64,000 nt of DNA, from NCBI RefSeq assembly GCF_001580615.1, contig NZ_LHZC01000057.1, forward strand, positions 1 to 64,000, written 5' to 3'. Origin of the DNA: Acetobacter malorum. GTDB taxonomy: Bacteria; Pseudomonadota; Alphaproteobacteria; Acetobacterales; Acetobacteraceae. The position numbers and the translations under genes were made by a program. Under the pieces are notes generated by a model that was not told where the DNA came from, ran no database searches, and saw only the letters and a program-made list of their open reading frames with translations. Each line of letters opens with the position of its first letter. Positions within the stretch are counted from its first letter, which is position 1. Of this stretch, positions 45,989 to 56,071 are shown in pieces.

Positions 45989-46795
45989 ATGCCTCAGCCC
46001 ATGCGACTTGTAACCTGGAATATCAATTCCCTCCGCCTGCGCCTGCCCCGGCTTGAAGATCTGGTCACCGAGCTGGCCCCGGACATTATCTGCCTGCAGG
46101 AAACCAAGGTACCAGACCCCCTCTTCCCTGAAGACGCCGTGCGCGCTCTGGGCTTTGAGCATCTGCATTACAAAGGCATGAAGAGCTATAATGGCGTGGC
46201 CATTCTCTCCCGCCATCCCATCCTCCCGCTGGACAATCTGCCGGACTGGCATGGCAAGGAAGATTGCCGCCATGTGGGTGCGGTCATTACCACCCCTTCC
46301 GGCCCGGTGGAGCTACATGATTTTTACGTGCCCGCAGGCGGTGACATTCCAGACCCGGACGCCAACCCCAAATTTGCACACAAACTCGCCTTTGTTGAGG
46401 AAGTGACGGAGTGGTTTGAAGAGCGCAAACCGGCCCGCGCCATTCTGGTGGGCGACCTCAACATCGCGCCGCTTGAGCATGATGTGTGGAGCCACAAGCA
46501 GCTGCTCAAAATTGTCAGCCACACACCGCCCGAGACTGAGCGGCTCAACCGCTGGCTGGAAACAGGCTTTGTTGATGCCATGCGGCATTTTATTCCGCCG
46601 CAGGAAAAGCTTTATACATGGTGGTCTTACCGCAACAAAGACTGGGAAAAATCCAACCGTGGCCGCCGTCTGGACCATGTGTGGGTGACCCCTGATCTGG
46701 TCCCCAACCTGACCGGCATGACCGTCGTGCGGGAAGCGCGGAACTGGACCAGCCCCTCCGACCATGTGCCGGTAGTGGTCGATTTCCAGTTTTAA
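45989..46795 (+). CDS. xthA: Exodeoxyribonuclease III
   Basis: A 268-residue AP endonuclease/3'-exonuclease of the Mg-dependent EEP family. Motifs: LVTWNINSLRLRLP (N11), CLQETK with metal ligand E38, FYVPAGGDIPDPDANPKF, LVGDLNIAPLEHDVWSHKQ and the final RRLDHVW...SDHVPVVVDF with the catalytic Asp-His pair. Start may be the ATG at 45989 or the one four codons later. A hairpin separates it from convergent tamB. Confidence 0.95.
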   Translation: MPQPMRLVTWNINSLRLRLPRLEDLVTELAPDIICLQETKVPDPLFPEDAVRALGFEHLHYKGMKSYNGVAILSRHPILPLDNLPDWHGKEDCRHVGAVITTPSGPVELHDFYVPAGGDIPDPDANPKFAHKLAFVEEVTEWFEERKPARAILVGDLNIAPLEHDVWSHKQLLKIVSHTPPETERLNRWLETGFVDAMRHFIPPQEKLYTWWSYRNKDWEKSNRGRRLDHVWVTPDLVPNLTGMTVVREARNWTSPSDHVPVVVDFQF

Positions 46796-46855
46796 GAGTG
46801 TTGTGTGAAGGGGCAAATCCGTCTGCTCCCTTCAAAAACCTTGCCCCGAGCAAAT

Positions 46856-46884
46856 GCTGACCAGCTCTCTGTGAGCCGGTCAGC
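46856..46884. terminator. Hairpin between convergent xthA and tamB
   Basis: A long stem of GCTGACC/GGTCAGC extended by GCTC/GAGC across one mismatch, closed by a 5-base loop. No long T-run; likely ends transcripts from both directions. Confidence 0.6.
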
Positions 46885-46893
46885 GCATATTCG

Positions 46894-49800
46894 TTAGTAA
46901 CGATACTGCCAGAGCAGGCCCACGCTACTGCCGGGATCATTTTCCGGCGTGGTAAAGCCGGTCACGTTGCCGCCGGTGCCCACTGTCGTGTTCAGTTTGA
47001 GGTGCTTAGTCAGGTCAACCTGCACCTGCGCCTGCGTGCCCGAGCCGGATGTGGCCTGCTTGGCCCCCACATAAACGCCGCGCATCACATACTTCCCGGC
47101 TTCCACCGTGGTTCCGCCATTGCCCACGCCTGACCCACCGCCAACGGCCAGACGGTCCAGCCCCAGCGTTTTGCGTATCGTGCCCATGGGGTCGAAAGAC
47201 GTCACACCCGTCAACGTTGCCAGTGCGGTGCCAAGTTCCACCATCTGGGTGGACGACAGGGAATGCGCATCCGTGCCGAACAGCAGCATGGCCAGAACCT
47301 GATCCTGCGGCAGAGACGGAATGGACTCAAAGCTGATTTTTGGCGCACTGGCATACCCGCCGACTTTCAGCATCGCGGTTTCCCCGTTCACAGCGCGGTC
47401 GGCTTCAAAGTCCAGCGTGGGGTCCAGCTTATGGTCTACGCTGCTGCCGTTAAAGGCCACGCGGCCTTTGGTGAAGTTAAGGGAAATCCCCGCCAGATCG
47501 AAGTTTCCGCGCTTAAGGTCAAACCCACCGCTGACCTGCGGCGCAGAACTTGTGCCCTTAACCTTCAGTTTGCCCGCCATTTCGGCATCCAGACCATGCC
47601 CGCGCACAAAGAATTTGCCGGGTGATGTCAGGGTCAGATCAAGACCAATCACGCTTGCGCTGGCATTTGTCGTCGCAGCATCGGTCGGGGGCTTGTCTCC
47701 CGGACGTATCACATCCAGCCGCGCCACAGAGGATGGCAGAGAGTTGGGAATATTAACTTCCACTTTCCGCAGATCAACATTCCCCGCCACATCCATCCGG
47801 CCTGCGGCCTGACCTTTAATGGTCATGTCCGAATTCATGACAGCGGTAATAAGATCGCTGGAAATGGGGCGGGCATCACGCGCCACAAAATGGATATCCA
47901 CTGGCAGCCCCGGAGCCAGCACGCCAACGGAGCCCGTCACGCCCATCGTGCCGTCACCAGCCTTGGCGGTCAGATTCTGAATGACAATGCTGTTGCCCTG
48001 CCCGACAATGCGCCCATTGATGGCAGACAGATGCACACCCTGCGCAAAGTCCTGAATATCCGCATTCTGCAGGTCCACCGTGCCGGTAATATGCGGGGCG
48101 GACATGGTGCCCTCCACCTGCAGGGCCAGCAGCACCTGCCCCAATGCCTGCCGGGCCTGCGCGCCCAGATAACCATTGGCAATTGCCAGATCCAGATGCC
48201 CGTTGGTGCGCAGATTAACCGGCCCCGTGCTTGTCAGCGGGGCGGTGCCAGCCAGACCAAGCGCGAGTTTAGACCCGGCATCAGCCTGCATCTTCACCTT
48301 GGCTGAGGTTCCGGCCAGATCCGCCGTGGCATCCAGATGCAATGGCGGCAGGGATGCCGCAGCCGAAGCCCCCTGCATCCGCAAGCCATTCCCCGTCAGA
48401 TGCACCTGCCCCTGCGGCCGCTCCATGGTGCCGCTAACCTTGGCCTGCACAGCCAGCGTGCCCTGAGCCTGCAGATCCGGCATAAACGGACGCGCCAGTC
48501 CCGGTGTCAGGTTCCGCACATCCACCGTGGCCGCCAGCGTCGGCTTGATACGGCCAGCAATATCCGCTGTGGCCGGTTCGGCCCCCTGCGTGCCCAGTGT
48601 GACGCGCAGACGGTCAACGCCCATTGTCTCGCCAAACGAGATCAAGGCCGGAGCCTGCAAACGCAGGTTTTCCTGCTTGGCCGTCGCCGTCAGCTTTTGC
48701 AGTTTGACTTCTTTAGCGGGCAGATTGAGCAGAGCCGCCGTATCCAGCGCAAGCGGGCTGCCAGACCATGTTGCCGGGCCAATCTGCGCCGTCAGCGCCA
48801 TGGCATTTTCCGGCCCTTTGGCTGTCACCCGCGCCTGCCCGGTCATGCCTGCTGCGGCCAGACCACCCAGCTTCAGGCTTAGATCCGCATCCGGATGTGC
48901 GGCCGGGTCCTTAACCGTGCCAGCCAGAGCGAGTGAGCCAATTTTGGCTTGCGGCATGGCCACATTGCCATCCAGCTTCAACGCCACCAGCGGCTTCTGA
49001 TTAACCTGCGTGGTTTTGACGGAGGCCGCCAGCGCGCCGGAAATCGGCTGCCCAATCACATCTTTCAGGTCCGCCAGGCGCCCCACTTTCAGGTCCAGCG
49101 TACCCAGCGGCACCACCTCGCCCGTTGCAAGAGAGAGCGTCCCCTGCCCCTGCACGCTGTTCCAGGAAAGGTTTTTCAGATCAAGCTGCCTGCTGCCCTT
49201 CTCATCCTGCGCAAAAACAGCATTCAGCAGCAACGGCGCACGATTGACGGAGCCATGCGCATCCACGGTGCCCGCAGGGGCTGACGGCAGATGTTGCAGG
49301 GCCGCATCCAACACCACCGGACCACGCGGCATGGTGGCCGTGCCGGGGTCGCCCTCAAGATGCAGGTTGGCAGCAAAATCCTGCATTAACCCTTTGGCAG
49401 ACAGCGCCAGCGTGACCCCACCGCGCAAAGACGGGAGAGCCTTGGCCAGATCAGGCAGCGCCAGCGTGGATGTAACATCCATATCCTGCCCGGTATTCAC
49501 CCGGCCCTGCGCCTTCAGGTGCAGCGCCTGCCCATCCACCGTCAGGGACGCCAGATCAATCTGCTGCCCCGCAGACTGTGCCGCAGGCTGAGCAGTCTGG
49601 GCTTTCTGCTCACTCTTAACCGCAGAACCGGCCGGATTGGATGTAGAAGCAGACGTCTCTGGTGTCGCGGAGCCCGTCTGTTTGGGCGTGACAGAAGGCG
49701 CATGCGTTGATGCCGGCGCAGTTGCACTCGGAGCCGGAGCCGGAGCCGCATGCGGGCGCATGGTAGCAGCAAGTGCAAATGTGCCTTTCGGGCCAATCAG

Positions 49801-51261
49801 CCCTGCGGCTTGCGGCTGGCCGCCGGTAATGGCCAGCGTGCCATCCGCTTTCAGGTGCGTATCACCTTCCGTCTTAGCCGGCAGATCAAACTGCGCTGTA
49901 ACCCCGGCATTCCCCTTGAGCGGCGTGCCTGCCGCCTGCCCAATAGGTCCCAGATCTGGCAAGCTGAGTGTCACGGTGCCGCGCTGGGGCGCTGCCGTCA
50001 TGACAGAGCCTGTCAGATGCAGCAGCGGGTGCGAAATATCCAGCTCCAGCGGTTTGCCAGCGGGTTGCGGCGAGAGCTTTGCATCCAGCTGCACCGGCGC
50101 AGACGCCAGCAGATTGGGCGCTTTCCCCGGCAGACGCACACCGTCGGCCGTCATGACAAGATGCAACAGATCCGGCACACCGGCCTGCCCATTCTGGCCC
50201 GTGAACGTCGCTTTCAAGGTGCCCACAGCCGCCCCGGCGGCGGCCAGTCTGTCTACCTGAAGCTGCGCCGTGCCATCCGGCGCGGTCATTTTCCCTTTAA
50301 GCTGGGCAACCAGATGAATGGCATCCCAGCCGATATCCGGCGTCAGCGCGAGTTGCGGGGAATCAAACTGCGCGGACAACCGCGCCATGTCTCCGGCCAG
50401 CAAATTCAGCTCGCCATCCGCTTTAGCCTTCACCGGCCCGGCAGAGGCCGAAAAACCCAGCACAGCCGCGTTCGTCGGGCCTTTAATGTCCAGCGCGAGA
50501 GACAGCGGTGTGAGTTGCGGCATTTTCAGCTTAGCCGCAGCAAAGCCATCCTGCCCTTCCTGTGCATCCAGATGCAGGCCCAGCTTGCCGCCACCGGTCG
50601 TGGTCGTCAGATCAATCTGACCACTGGCATCCAGCCGTTTGACGTGCAGGGCAATGTCGGATTTCGGCAGTGTGGGCAGGCTTAACCCGTCAATCACCGG
50701 GTCAATGGAAGACAGGCTCCCATGCCCGGCCAGAGAGAAACTGGCCGGAACACCGGCCAGTGGCGCGCCCACATTAATACGCTGCACAGCCAGCGTGCGG
50801 ATATCAACGCTCAGCCCCAGTTTGGACTTTGAGGTCGAGGCCGGAGCCGCAGGCGCTGCATTAGGGTCAGACACCGGCAGACGCGGAATATTCAGTTCAT
50901 CCGCCTTCAGGGTGTAAATGCGGGCGGTGCGCCACACCATGCTCAGCGGAGACCAGTTGAGGTCAACATTCCGCAGGGAAAGCCAGACACCGTCCTTGTC
51001 ATGCAGGGCAATAGAATCCAGATGGAAATTATCCGGGAACCGGCCAGACATCCCGGCAAGTGTCACGGTGCCGCCCGTCAGCGCCGTTGTCTGCTTAATC
51101 AGCAATCCCCGGCCCGGGCCGGTGTTGGCACCCACCAGAATGGCGCCCACCGCCAGAACGGCAACGCCCGTCAGCACACCAGCGGACAAGCCAATAACAC
51201 GCCCGGCGCGACGGAGGACCGAGCGGCGCGGGGCAGGATTTGCCTCGTTAAACTCAGCCAT
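46894..51261 (-). CDS. tamB: Translocation and assembly module inner-membrane component TamB
   Basis: A 1455-residue AsmA-like protein that bridges the two membranes and moves lipid and/or assists barrel proteins with TamA. One N-terminal transmembrane segment (VIGLSAGVLTGVAVLAVGAIL) anchors it; most of the rest is repeated short beta strands forming a lipid groove, and the C-terminal TamB domain includes GGFDLKRGNFDLAGISLNF and ASAPKISFESIPSLPQDQVL, ending with the strand LLWQYRY. Residues about 497-554 are an unusual Pro/Ala/Ser/Thr-rich insert. Start ATG shares a base with the tamA stop (TGATG). Confidence 0.93.
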   Translation of the reverse strand: MAEFNEANPAPRRSVLRRAGRVIGLSAGVLTGVAVLAVGAILVGANTGPGRGLLIKQTTALTGGTVTLAGMSGRFPDNFHLDSIALHDKDGVWLSLRNVDLNWSPLSMVWRTARIYTLKADELNIPRLPVSDPNAAPAAPASTSKSKLGLSVDIRTLAVQRINVGAPLAGVPASFSLAGHGSLSSIDPVIDGLSLPTLPKSDIALHVKRLDASGQIDLTTTTGGGKLGLHLDAQEGQDGFAAAKLKMPQLTPLSLALDIKGPTNAAVLGFSASAGPVKAKADGELNLLAGDMARLSAQFDSPQLALTPDIGWDAIHLVAQLKGKMTAPDGTAQLQVDRLAAAGAAVGTLKATFTGQNGQAGVPDLLHLVMTADGVRLPGKAPNLLASAPVQLDAKLSPQPAGKPLELDISHPLLHLTGSVMTAAPQRGTVTLSLPDLGPIGQAAGTPLKGNAGVTAQFDLPAKTEGDTHLKADGTLAITGGQPQAAGLIGPKGTFALAATMRPHAAPAPAPSATAPASTHAPSVTPKQTGSATPETSASTSNPAGSAVKSEQKAQTAQPAAQSAGQQIDLASLTVDGQALHLKAQGRVNTGQDMDVTSTLALPDLAKALPSLRGGVTLALSAKGLMQDFAANLHLEGDPGTATMPRGPVVLDAALQHLPSAPAGTVDAHGSVNRAPLLLNAVFAQDEKGSRQLDLKNLSWNSVQGQGTLSLATGEVVPLGTLDLKVGRLADLKDVIGQPISGALAASVKTTQVNQKPLVALKLDGNVAMPQAKIGSLALAGTVKDPAAHPDADLSLKLGGLAAAGMTGQARVTAKGPENAMALTAQIGPATWSGSPLALDTAALLNLPAKEVKLQKLTATAKQENLRLQAPALISFGETMGVDRLRVTLGTQGAEPATADIAGRIKPTLAATVDVRNLTPGLARPFMPDLQAQGTLAVQAKVSGTMERPQGQVHLTGNGLRMQGASAAASLPPLHLDATADLAGTSAKVKMQADAGSKLALGLAGTAPLTSTGPVNLRTNGHLDLAIANGYLGAQARQALGQVLLALQVEGTMSAPHITGTVDLQNADIQDFAQGVHLSAINGRIVGQGNSIVIQNLTAKAGDGTMGVTGSVGVLAPGLPVDIHFVARDARPISSDLITAVMNSDMTIKGQAAGRMDVAGNVDLRKVEVNIPNSLPSSVARLDVIRPGDKPPTDAATTNASASVIGLDLTLTSPGKFFVRGHGLDAEMAGKLKVKGTSSAPQVSGGFDLKRGNFDLAGISLNFTKGRVAFNGSSVDHKLDPTLDFEADRAVNGETAMLKVGGYASAPKISFESIPSLPQDQVLAMLLFGTDAHSLSSTQMVELGTALATLTGVTSFDPMGTIRKTLGLDRLAVGGGSGVGNGGTTVEAGKYVMRGVYVGAKQATSGSGTQAQVQVDLTKHLKLNTTVGTGGNVTGFTTPENDPGSSVGLLWQYRY

Positions 51262-53204
51262 CAGAACGTTTCCCCAAGACCGATATACAAATCCCACTTA
51301 TCGCCGCGATAAGCGCGGTTCAGCGGCACGGCCACGTCCACACGCACCGGCCCGATGGGGGTATAATAACGCACGCCACCGCCAGCACCCACGCGCAACG
51401 TGCCCGTAAAGGGCATGCTACTGCTGCCCACCTGCCCGGCATCCACAAACCCGGCCATGCCAAAGCTTTTGAACAGCCTCTGCCGGTATTCGATGGACCC
51501 GGCATCCAGCGATGTTCCCCCAATAGCGTACCGCGTACGCCCATATTGCGGCCCCACACCCTGCCAGCGATAGCCTCGCACCGTAGCACTCCCACCCGCA
51601 TACATGCGCTGGTCAGGCGGGATATCGTAAGTCGATGCACCCTGAATGCTGCCAATCATTCCGCGCAGCGCAATAATGCTGCGCCCCGGCTTGCTGATAC
51701 CCAGATGGTGGAGGTCAAAATAGGTCGAGGCTGAGGCATTCAGGATAGCGAAAAAGGACGTGCCGCTCCCCTTATTCCCCAGCGAGACAGACGGCGTGGC
51801 GTTAATACTGGCGCGGACACCATGCAGAGCCGGTTCAATCGGGTTGCCCACGCCCGTATTATCAAACGTCGCGCCCAGTGGGGCGGAGACAATGGTGTAA
51901 TCCCGGCTCACGTTGAACTGTTCGATATTTTCCTGTTCCGCAGCCAGCCCGAAATTAATGTTCCAGTGCTTATCAATCCGGCGGGTAATCCCGGCGTTTA
52001 CCAGAAACGCCGTCTGGCGATAGGACCAGAACAACTGGCGCAGCGCTTCAACGCGCACGCTCAGGTTCTGGTTACGGCTGTAAAAATCAGGCTTCATGAA
52101 ATCCGCATACACATCATACCCCAGCCCCTGCTGGGCAGAACCACCAAGGCCGGTAATCAGAGCCGTCAGCTTCAGGCGCTCGGCATTGCCCAGAATGTTG
52201 TAGTGCGTCCACGTCGCACCCACACGGGCGCCAAGATCTGTTGAATACCCGGCCTCGGCCCCCACGGACCGCCGCTTGGCTTCCTTCAGCGTGAAGTCCA
52301 GCGGCATGGTGCCGTTGACCGGCTTAGTAGAGCCGTCCTTGACCCCCACGTTGGAAAACACACCCAGCGCGCTCAGGTCCTGCCGGGCGGCTTCAATTTT
52401 GGAGGGCTGATACAGTTCCCCTTCCTTCACCGTCAGCCTGCGCCGCACAAAGGGTTCACGCACGCGCTGCAAGCCATCCACATCAATCTTGCCAATATTG
52501 AGCACCGGCCCGGCTGAGGCCGGATAGACAATATCGAGCGTATGCGTGTGTGGCTGAAGGTACGCGCGCGGCTTATCCACCTGCGCCAGCGCATGGCCTT
52601 CTTCCCGCCAGACATCCAGCAGGCTCCCGCCACTGCCCAGCACATCCTGCGCCACAGCATCCTGCCCGGTTTTCAGGTTAAAAGCCGTCTGCTGCGCCTG
52701 TGTCAGCTCAACGGGGGTGTTGGTTTTCGGGTCCACGACCTTGACCGACCCAAGGTGATAAAGCGGCCCCCTCTGCACCTTGATCTCAGCGGTCACTTTT
52801 TCCCCTGCGGGAACGCCCGTCAGCCAATCGGACAGAGCCGGAGCCATTCCGTCGACCGTGACGGAATCTTTCCCCTTTGCCCGATGCAGGGAAATCTGCA
52901 CCGTGCCTTCGTAATAGCCGTAACTCTCCAGCGCGGAACGCAGGCGGTCATATTCACTACGCACCCGACCGGCTAGCGCAAATGGCCCCACGGCATGCGT
53001 CGCCTGCAGGCTGAGCAGATCGGAGGAGGATTTCAGGGCGGCATCAAGATCTGCCTGCCCGGTGCCTGCCAGCTGGGTCACATAAGGCTGCGGGTCCGCC
53101 GCCCAGGCGCAGCCTGCTGCCGCACCCCATAACGTCACACCCGTCATCACACGATTCGCTGTCAGCACGAGGCCTTCCAGAACGCCTTTACTGCTCACCT
53201 GCAC
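51261..53204 (-). CDS. tamA: Outer-membrane assembly protein TamA (Omp85 family)
   Basis: A 647-residue Omp85-type barrel. After a signal peptide (WGAAAGCAWAADPQPY) come about three POTRA domains (to about 300, for example LNIGKIDVDGLQRVREPFVRRR), then a 16-strand barrel with the RSVGAEAGYSTDLGA start, the conserved GGSATVRGYRWQGVGP loop that contains the R-G-Y element, and the final strand GDKWDLYIGLGETF ending in Phe. It starts with GTG (53204 or 53198); the first ATG is inside the signal peptide. Divergent from plsC, and translationally coupled to tamB. Confidence 0.93.
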   Translation of the reverse strand: MQVSSKGVLEGLVLTANRVMTGVTLWGAAAGCAWAADPQPYVTQLAGTGQADLDAALKSSSDLLSLQATHAVGPFALAGRVRSEYDRLRSALESYGYYEGTVQISLHRAKGKDSVTVDGMAPALSDWLTGVPAGEKVTAEIKVQRGPLYHLGSVKVVDPKTNTPVELTQAQQTAFNLKTGQDAVAQDVLGSGGSLLDVWREEGHALAQVDKPRAYLQPHTHTLDIVYPASAGPVLNIGKIDVDGLQRVREPFVRRRLTVKEGELYQPSKIEAARQDLSALGVFSNVGVKDGSTKPVNGTMPLDFTLKEAKRRSVGAEAGYSTDLGARVGATWTHYNILGNAERLKLTALITGLGGSAQQGLGYDVYADFMKPDFYSRNQNLSVRVEALRQLFWSYRQTAFLVNAGITRRIDKHWNINFGLAAEQENIEQFNVSRDYTIVSAPLGATFDNTGVGNPIEPALHGVRASINATPSVSLGNKGSGTSFFAILNASASTYFDLHHLGISKPGRSIIALRGMIGSIQGASTYDIPPDQRMYAGGSATVRGYRWQGVGPQYGRTRYAIGGTSLDAGSIEYRQRLFKSFGMAGFVDAGQVGSSSMPFTGTLRVGAGGGVRYYTPIGPVRVDVAVPLNRAYRGDKWDLYIGLGETF

Positions 53205-53303
53205 GCACCTCTGCTCTCACCGCCTGTCTCACTCCCTCGCCTCACGCCTCGCGCATCCCGCCTTTTCATGATCACGGCCTGCGTCATGCCGCATCACCAT
53301 GAC

Positions 53304-53321
53304 GAAAATGAGATCATTTTC
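53304..53321. promoter_or_regulatory. Operator-like palindrome between tamA and plsC
   Basis: GAAAATGA-GA-TCATTTTC has perfect 8-base arms around a 2-base centre in the 277-base gap between these divergent genes. Its size fits a dimeric regulator site; no regulator is known from the sequence. Confidence 0.4.
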
Positions 53322-53481
53322 AGGCCTTATGGATTTCTCTGCCCCATAGTCCCTTGTGCCATCTTGCAGGCATCTTGCGAAGCACGATTGTCCGAGTGCA
53401 TCAGTTCGCGTTATGAGAGCCTATGATTTGCCATTCCCGCCGCAAACCCAGCCCCTGCCCGAGCAAGGCAGACCCAAGATC

Positions 53482-54558
53482 ATGAAGCGTGCCTCCCCCG
53501 CTCAGACGCGGTTTTCCGAGACATCCGCCCCGCCGGGACGTGACATGCTGTCACCCCTGCCGTCATGGGTAGAAAAGTGGTGTCAGGTCAGCAGTCAGGT
53601 GCAAGGCGGCCTGCGGCTGGGGGCCATTACCCTGTGGGTTCCGCTCTCCGTCGGGTTTGAAGCCTGCCTGCTGCTGGTGCCCGGCACCGTCAAAATCCGC
53701 TGGACGCGCGTCATCTGGGGCGTGCTGTGCAAGCTGCTGGGCCTGCGCATCCGCGTTATCGGTAAGCGCGCCGGCACTGTGGGTGGTGCGCGCGCCCGGG
53801 CTCGGGGGGAACGCCCCGTCATTTATATTTCCAACCATTCCTCATGGCTGGATGTGCTGGTGCTGGGCACGTTGCTGCCATCTGTTTTTGTGGCCAAGGG
53901 CGATATCGAAAAATGGCCCATCATGGGGCTGGTCTCCAAAATTGGCCGAACCATTTTTGTCAGCCGCCAGCGCAGCACCACCGGGCGTGAGCGTGACCTG
54001 ATGATCCGCCGCATGGTGGACGGCGACAATCTGGTTCTCTTCCCGGAGGGCACCTCATCCGACGGCTCCCGCGTGCTGCCGTTCATGTCCGCCTTCTTTG
54101 CCATCGCCAAGCTGCCCCGGCTGCGCAATGGCGAGAAAAGCCTGCTGCCCATTACCTATGCCCCCGGCATGTCCCCCATCATTCAGCCGGTTTCCGTGGT
54201 GTATGATGAGCTGGAGGGCCTGCCCGTCTCCCGCCTGCGCCGCCCGGTTTTTGCGTGGTATGGCGATATGGATCTCGGCCCGCACCTGTGGCAGCTCGTG
54301 CAGTGGCACAAGTCCCGCGCCACCGTTGTTCTGCATGAACCGCTGGACCCGGAACTCTTCCCCAGCCGGAAAGCTCTGGCACAGGCGGCCTGGAATTCCG
54401 TAGCGCGCGGCGCGGCCGATTTGCGACAGAACCTGGACCCGGTTCCCCAGCCCGGCCGATGCGAGCCGTCGGAAATTCCCTACAACAAACCGCGCGTCAT
54501 AAAACGGCTGCTTGACAGACTGCCCCCACGTTTTGCTTCATACCTGAAGATCCGGTGA
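53482..54558 (+). CDS. plsC: 1-acyl-sn-glycerol-3-phosphate acyltransferase (PlsC family)
   Basis: A 358-residue acyltransferase that makes phosphatidic acid. The catalytic HX4D box is NHSSWLD (H119, D124), the glycerophosphate-binding block is FPEGTS (187-192) and there is a membrane-associated hydrophobic stretch near [16 protein letters not shown]. It is longer than minimal PlsC proteins (about 250) through both ends, with a basic C-terminal tail. The start is uncertain: ATG at 53482 or 53413, neither with a strong ribosome site. Confidence 0.87.
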   Translation: MKRASPAQTRFSETSAPPGRDMLSPLPSWVEKWCQVSSQVQGGLRLGAITLWVPLSVGFEACLLLVPGTVKIRWTRVIWGVLCKLLGLRIRVIGKRAGTVGGARARARGERPVIYISNHSSWLDVLVLGTLLPSVFVAKGDIEKWPIMGLVSKIGRTIFVSRQRSTTGRERDLMIRRMVDGDNLVLFPEGTSSDGSRVLPFMSAFFAIAKLPRLRNGEKSLLPITYAPGMSPIIQPVSVVYDELEGLPVSRLRRPVFAWYGDMDLGPHLWQLVQWHKSRATVVLHEPLDPELFPSRKALAQAAWNSVARGAADLRQNLDPVPQPGRCEPSEIPYNKPRVIKRLLDRLPPRFASYLKIR

Positions 54559-54685
54559 GGACCCCTTTTCATGGCGCATTACCCCTCCGTTTGCGGAAAA
54601 GACTCTTGACCTCTGGCCTCACTGGCCCGATTTCCTCCCCCTGCCGTATGGAATGGGCCTGCGGCGTGCCGGAGCCCCTGCTGTC

Positions 54686-56071
54686 ATGACTGGACTTCCT
54701 TCTTCTTCCACCGCCCCGCGCGGCCTGCATGTCATCACATGGGGCTGCCAGATGAACGTGTATGACAGCGCACGGATGAGCGACGTGCTGCGTCCGCTCG
54801 GCTACCAGCCGGTGGACACCCCGGACGCTGCCGACATGATCATCCTCAACACCTGCCATATTCGGGACCGTGCGGCGGAAAAGGTCTTCTCCGAACTCGG
54901 GCGGCTGAGGAAGATCAAGGAAGCGCGCGAAACCGCCGGCCAGCCGACCATTATTGCCGTTGCAGGCTGCGTGGCTCAGGCGGAGGGGCAGGAAATTCTG
55001 GCCCGTGCGCCGTATGTGGATATCGTGCTCGGCCCGCAGACCTACCATCGCCTGCCGGAAATGGTGGCCCGCGCCGCCCGCGCTGGTGGCGCGGTGATTG
55101 AGACGGATTTCCCGGCAGAGCAGAAGTTTGACTTCCTGCCAGACACCGCAGCACCGCAGACCCCCGGCAACCTCACCGCGTTCCTCACCATTCAGGAAGG
55201 GTGTGACAAGTTCTGTTCCTTCTGTGTGGTGCCCTACACACGCGGCGCGGAAGTCAGCCGCTCTGTCATCTCCGTTCTGGCGGAAGCACGCCGGATGGTG
55301 GAAAGCGGCGTGCAGGACATCAGCCTGCTGGGCCAGAATGTGAACGCCTATCACGGCACCGGCCCGGACGGAGAGGTCTGGGATCTGGCGCGTCTGGCGT
55401 ACGCACTGGCGGCCATCCCCGGCCTGAACCGCATTCGCTACGCCACATCCCACCCGCGCGATATGGATGATGCCCTGATTGCCGCGCACCGGGATCTGCC
55501 GGAACTCATGCCCTACCTGCACCTGCCCGTGCAGTCCGGCTCCGACAAAATTCTGCGCGCCATGAACCGCGGCCACACGGCAGATGACTACCGGGAGATT
55601 GTCCGCAAACTGCATGCGGCACGGCCAGACCTCGCCCTGTCGTCTGACTTCATTGTCGGCCATCCGGGTGAAACGGATGAGGATTTTGAGGCCACGATGC
55701 AACTGGTGCGGGATGTCACCTTCGCGCAGGCCTATTCCTTCAAATACTCCCAGCGCCCCGGAACTCCGGCAGCCGGTGCCCCGTTGCAGGTACCAGAGGA
55801 TGTGAAAGACGCGCGCCTGCAAGCCTTGCAGGCCTTGCTGCGGGAACAGCAGGATGCTTTCAATCAGTCTCTGGTCGGGCAGACGGTGCCGGTTCTGTTC
55901 ACGTCAGAAGGGCGCAAGCCGGGGCAGATTTCCGGACGCTCCCCCTGGCTCCAGCCCGTGCACGTCACCGGCTCGCCTGATCTGATTGGCCGGGAAGTGC
56001 CCGTACGCATTACCGAACGCCTGACCAACTCTCTGAACGGTATTCTGGAAGAGGAGAAAGTTTACGCTTGA
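54686..56071 (+). CDS. miaB: tRNA-2-methylthio-N6-dimethylallyladenosine synthase MiaB
   Basis: A 461-residue radical-SAM methylthiotransferase acting on A37 of tRNAs. The N-terminal UPF0004 domain has cluster cysteines C21, C57 and C95, the radical-SAM triad is C173-x3-C177-x2-C180 (GCDKFCSFC), and a C-terminal TRAM domain follows ([15 protein letters not shown]). [15 protein letters not shown] and NTCHIRD are typical. The ATG at 54686 lies just before the first strand. The last four bases overlap the phoH start. Confidence 0.95.
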   Translation: MTGLPSSSTAPRGLHVITWGCQMNVYDSARMSDVLRPLGYQPVDTPDAADMIILNTCHIRDRAAEKVFSELGRLRKIKEARETAGQPTIIAVAGCVAQAEGQEILARAPYVDIVLGPQTYHRLPEMVARAARAGGAVIETDFPAEQKFDFLPDTAAPQTPGNLTAFLTIQEGCDKFCSFCVVPYTRGAEVSRSVISVLAEARRMVESGVQDISLLGQNVNAYHGTGPDGEVWDLARLAYALAAIPGLNRIRYATSHPRDMDDALIAAHRDLPELMPYLHLPVQSGSDKILRAMNRGHTADDYREIVRKLHAARPDLALSSDFIVGHPGETDEDFEATMQLVRDVTFAQAYSFKYSQRPGTPAAGAPLQVPEDVKDARLQALQALLREQQDAFNQSLVGQTVPVLFTSEGRKPGQISGRSPWLQPVHVTGSPDLIGREVPVRITERLTNSLNGILEEEKVYA

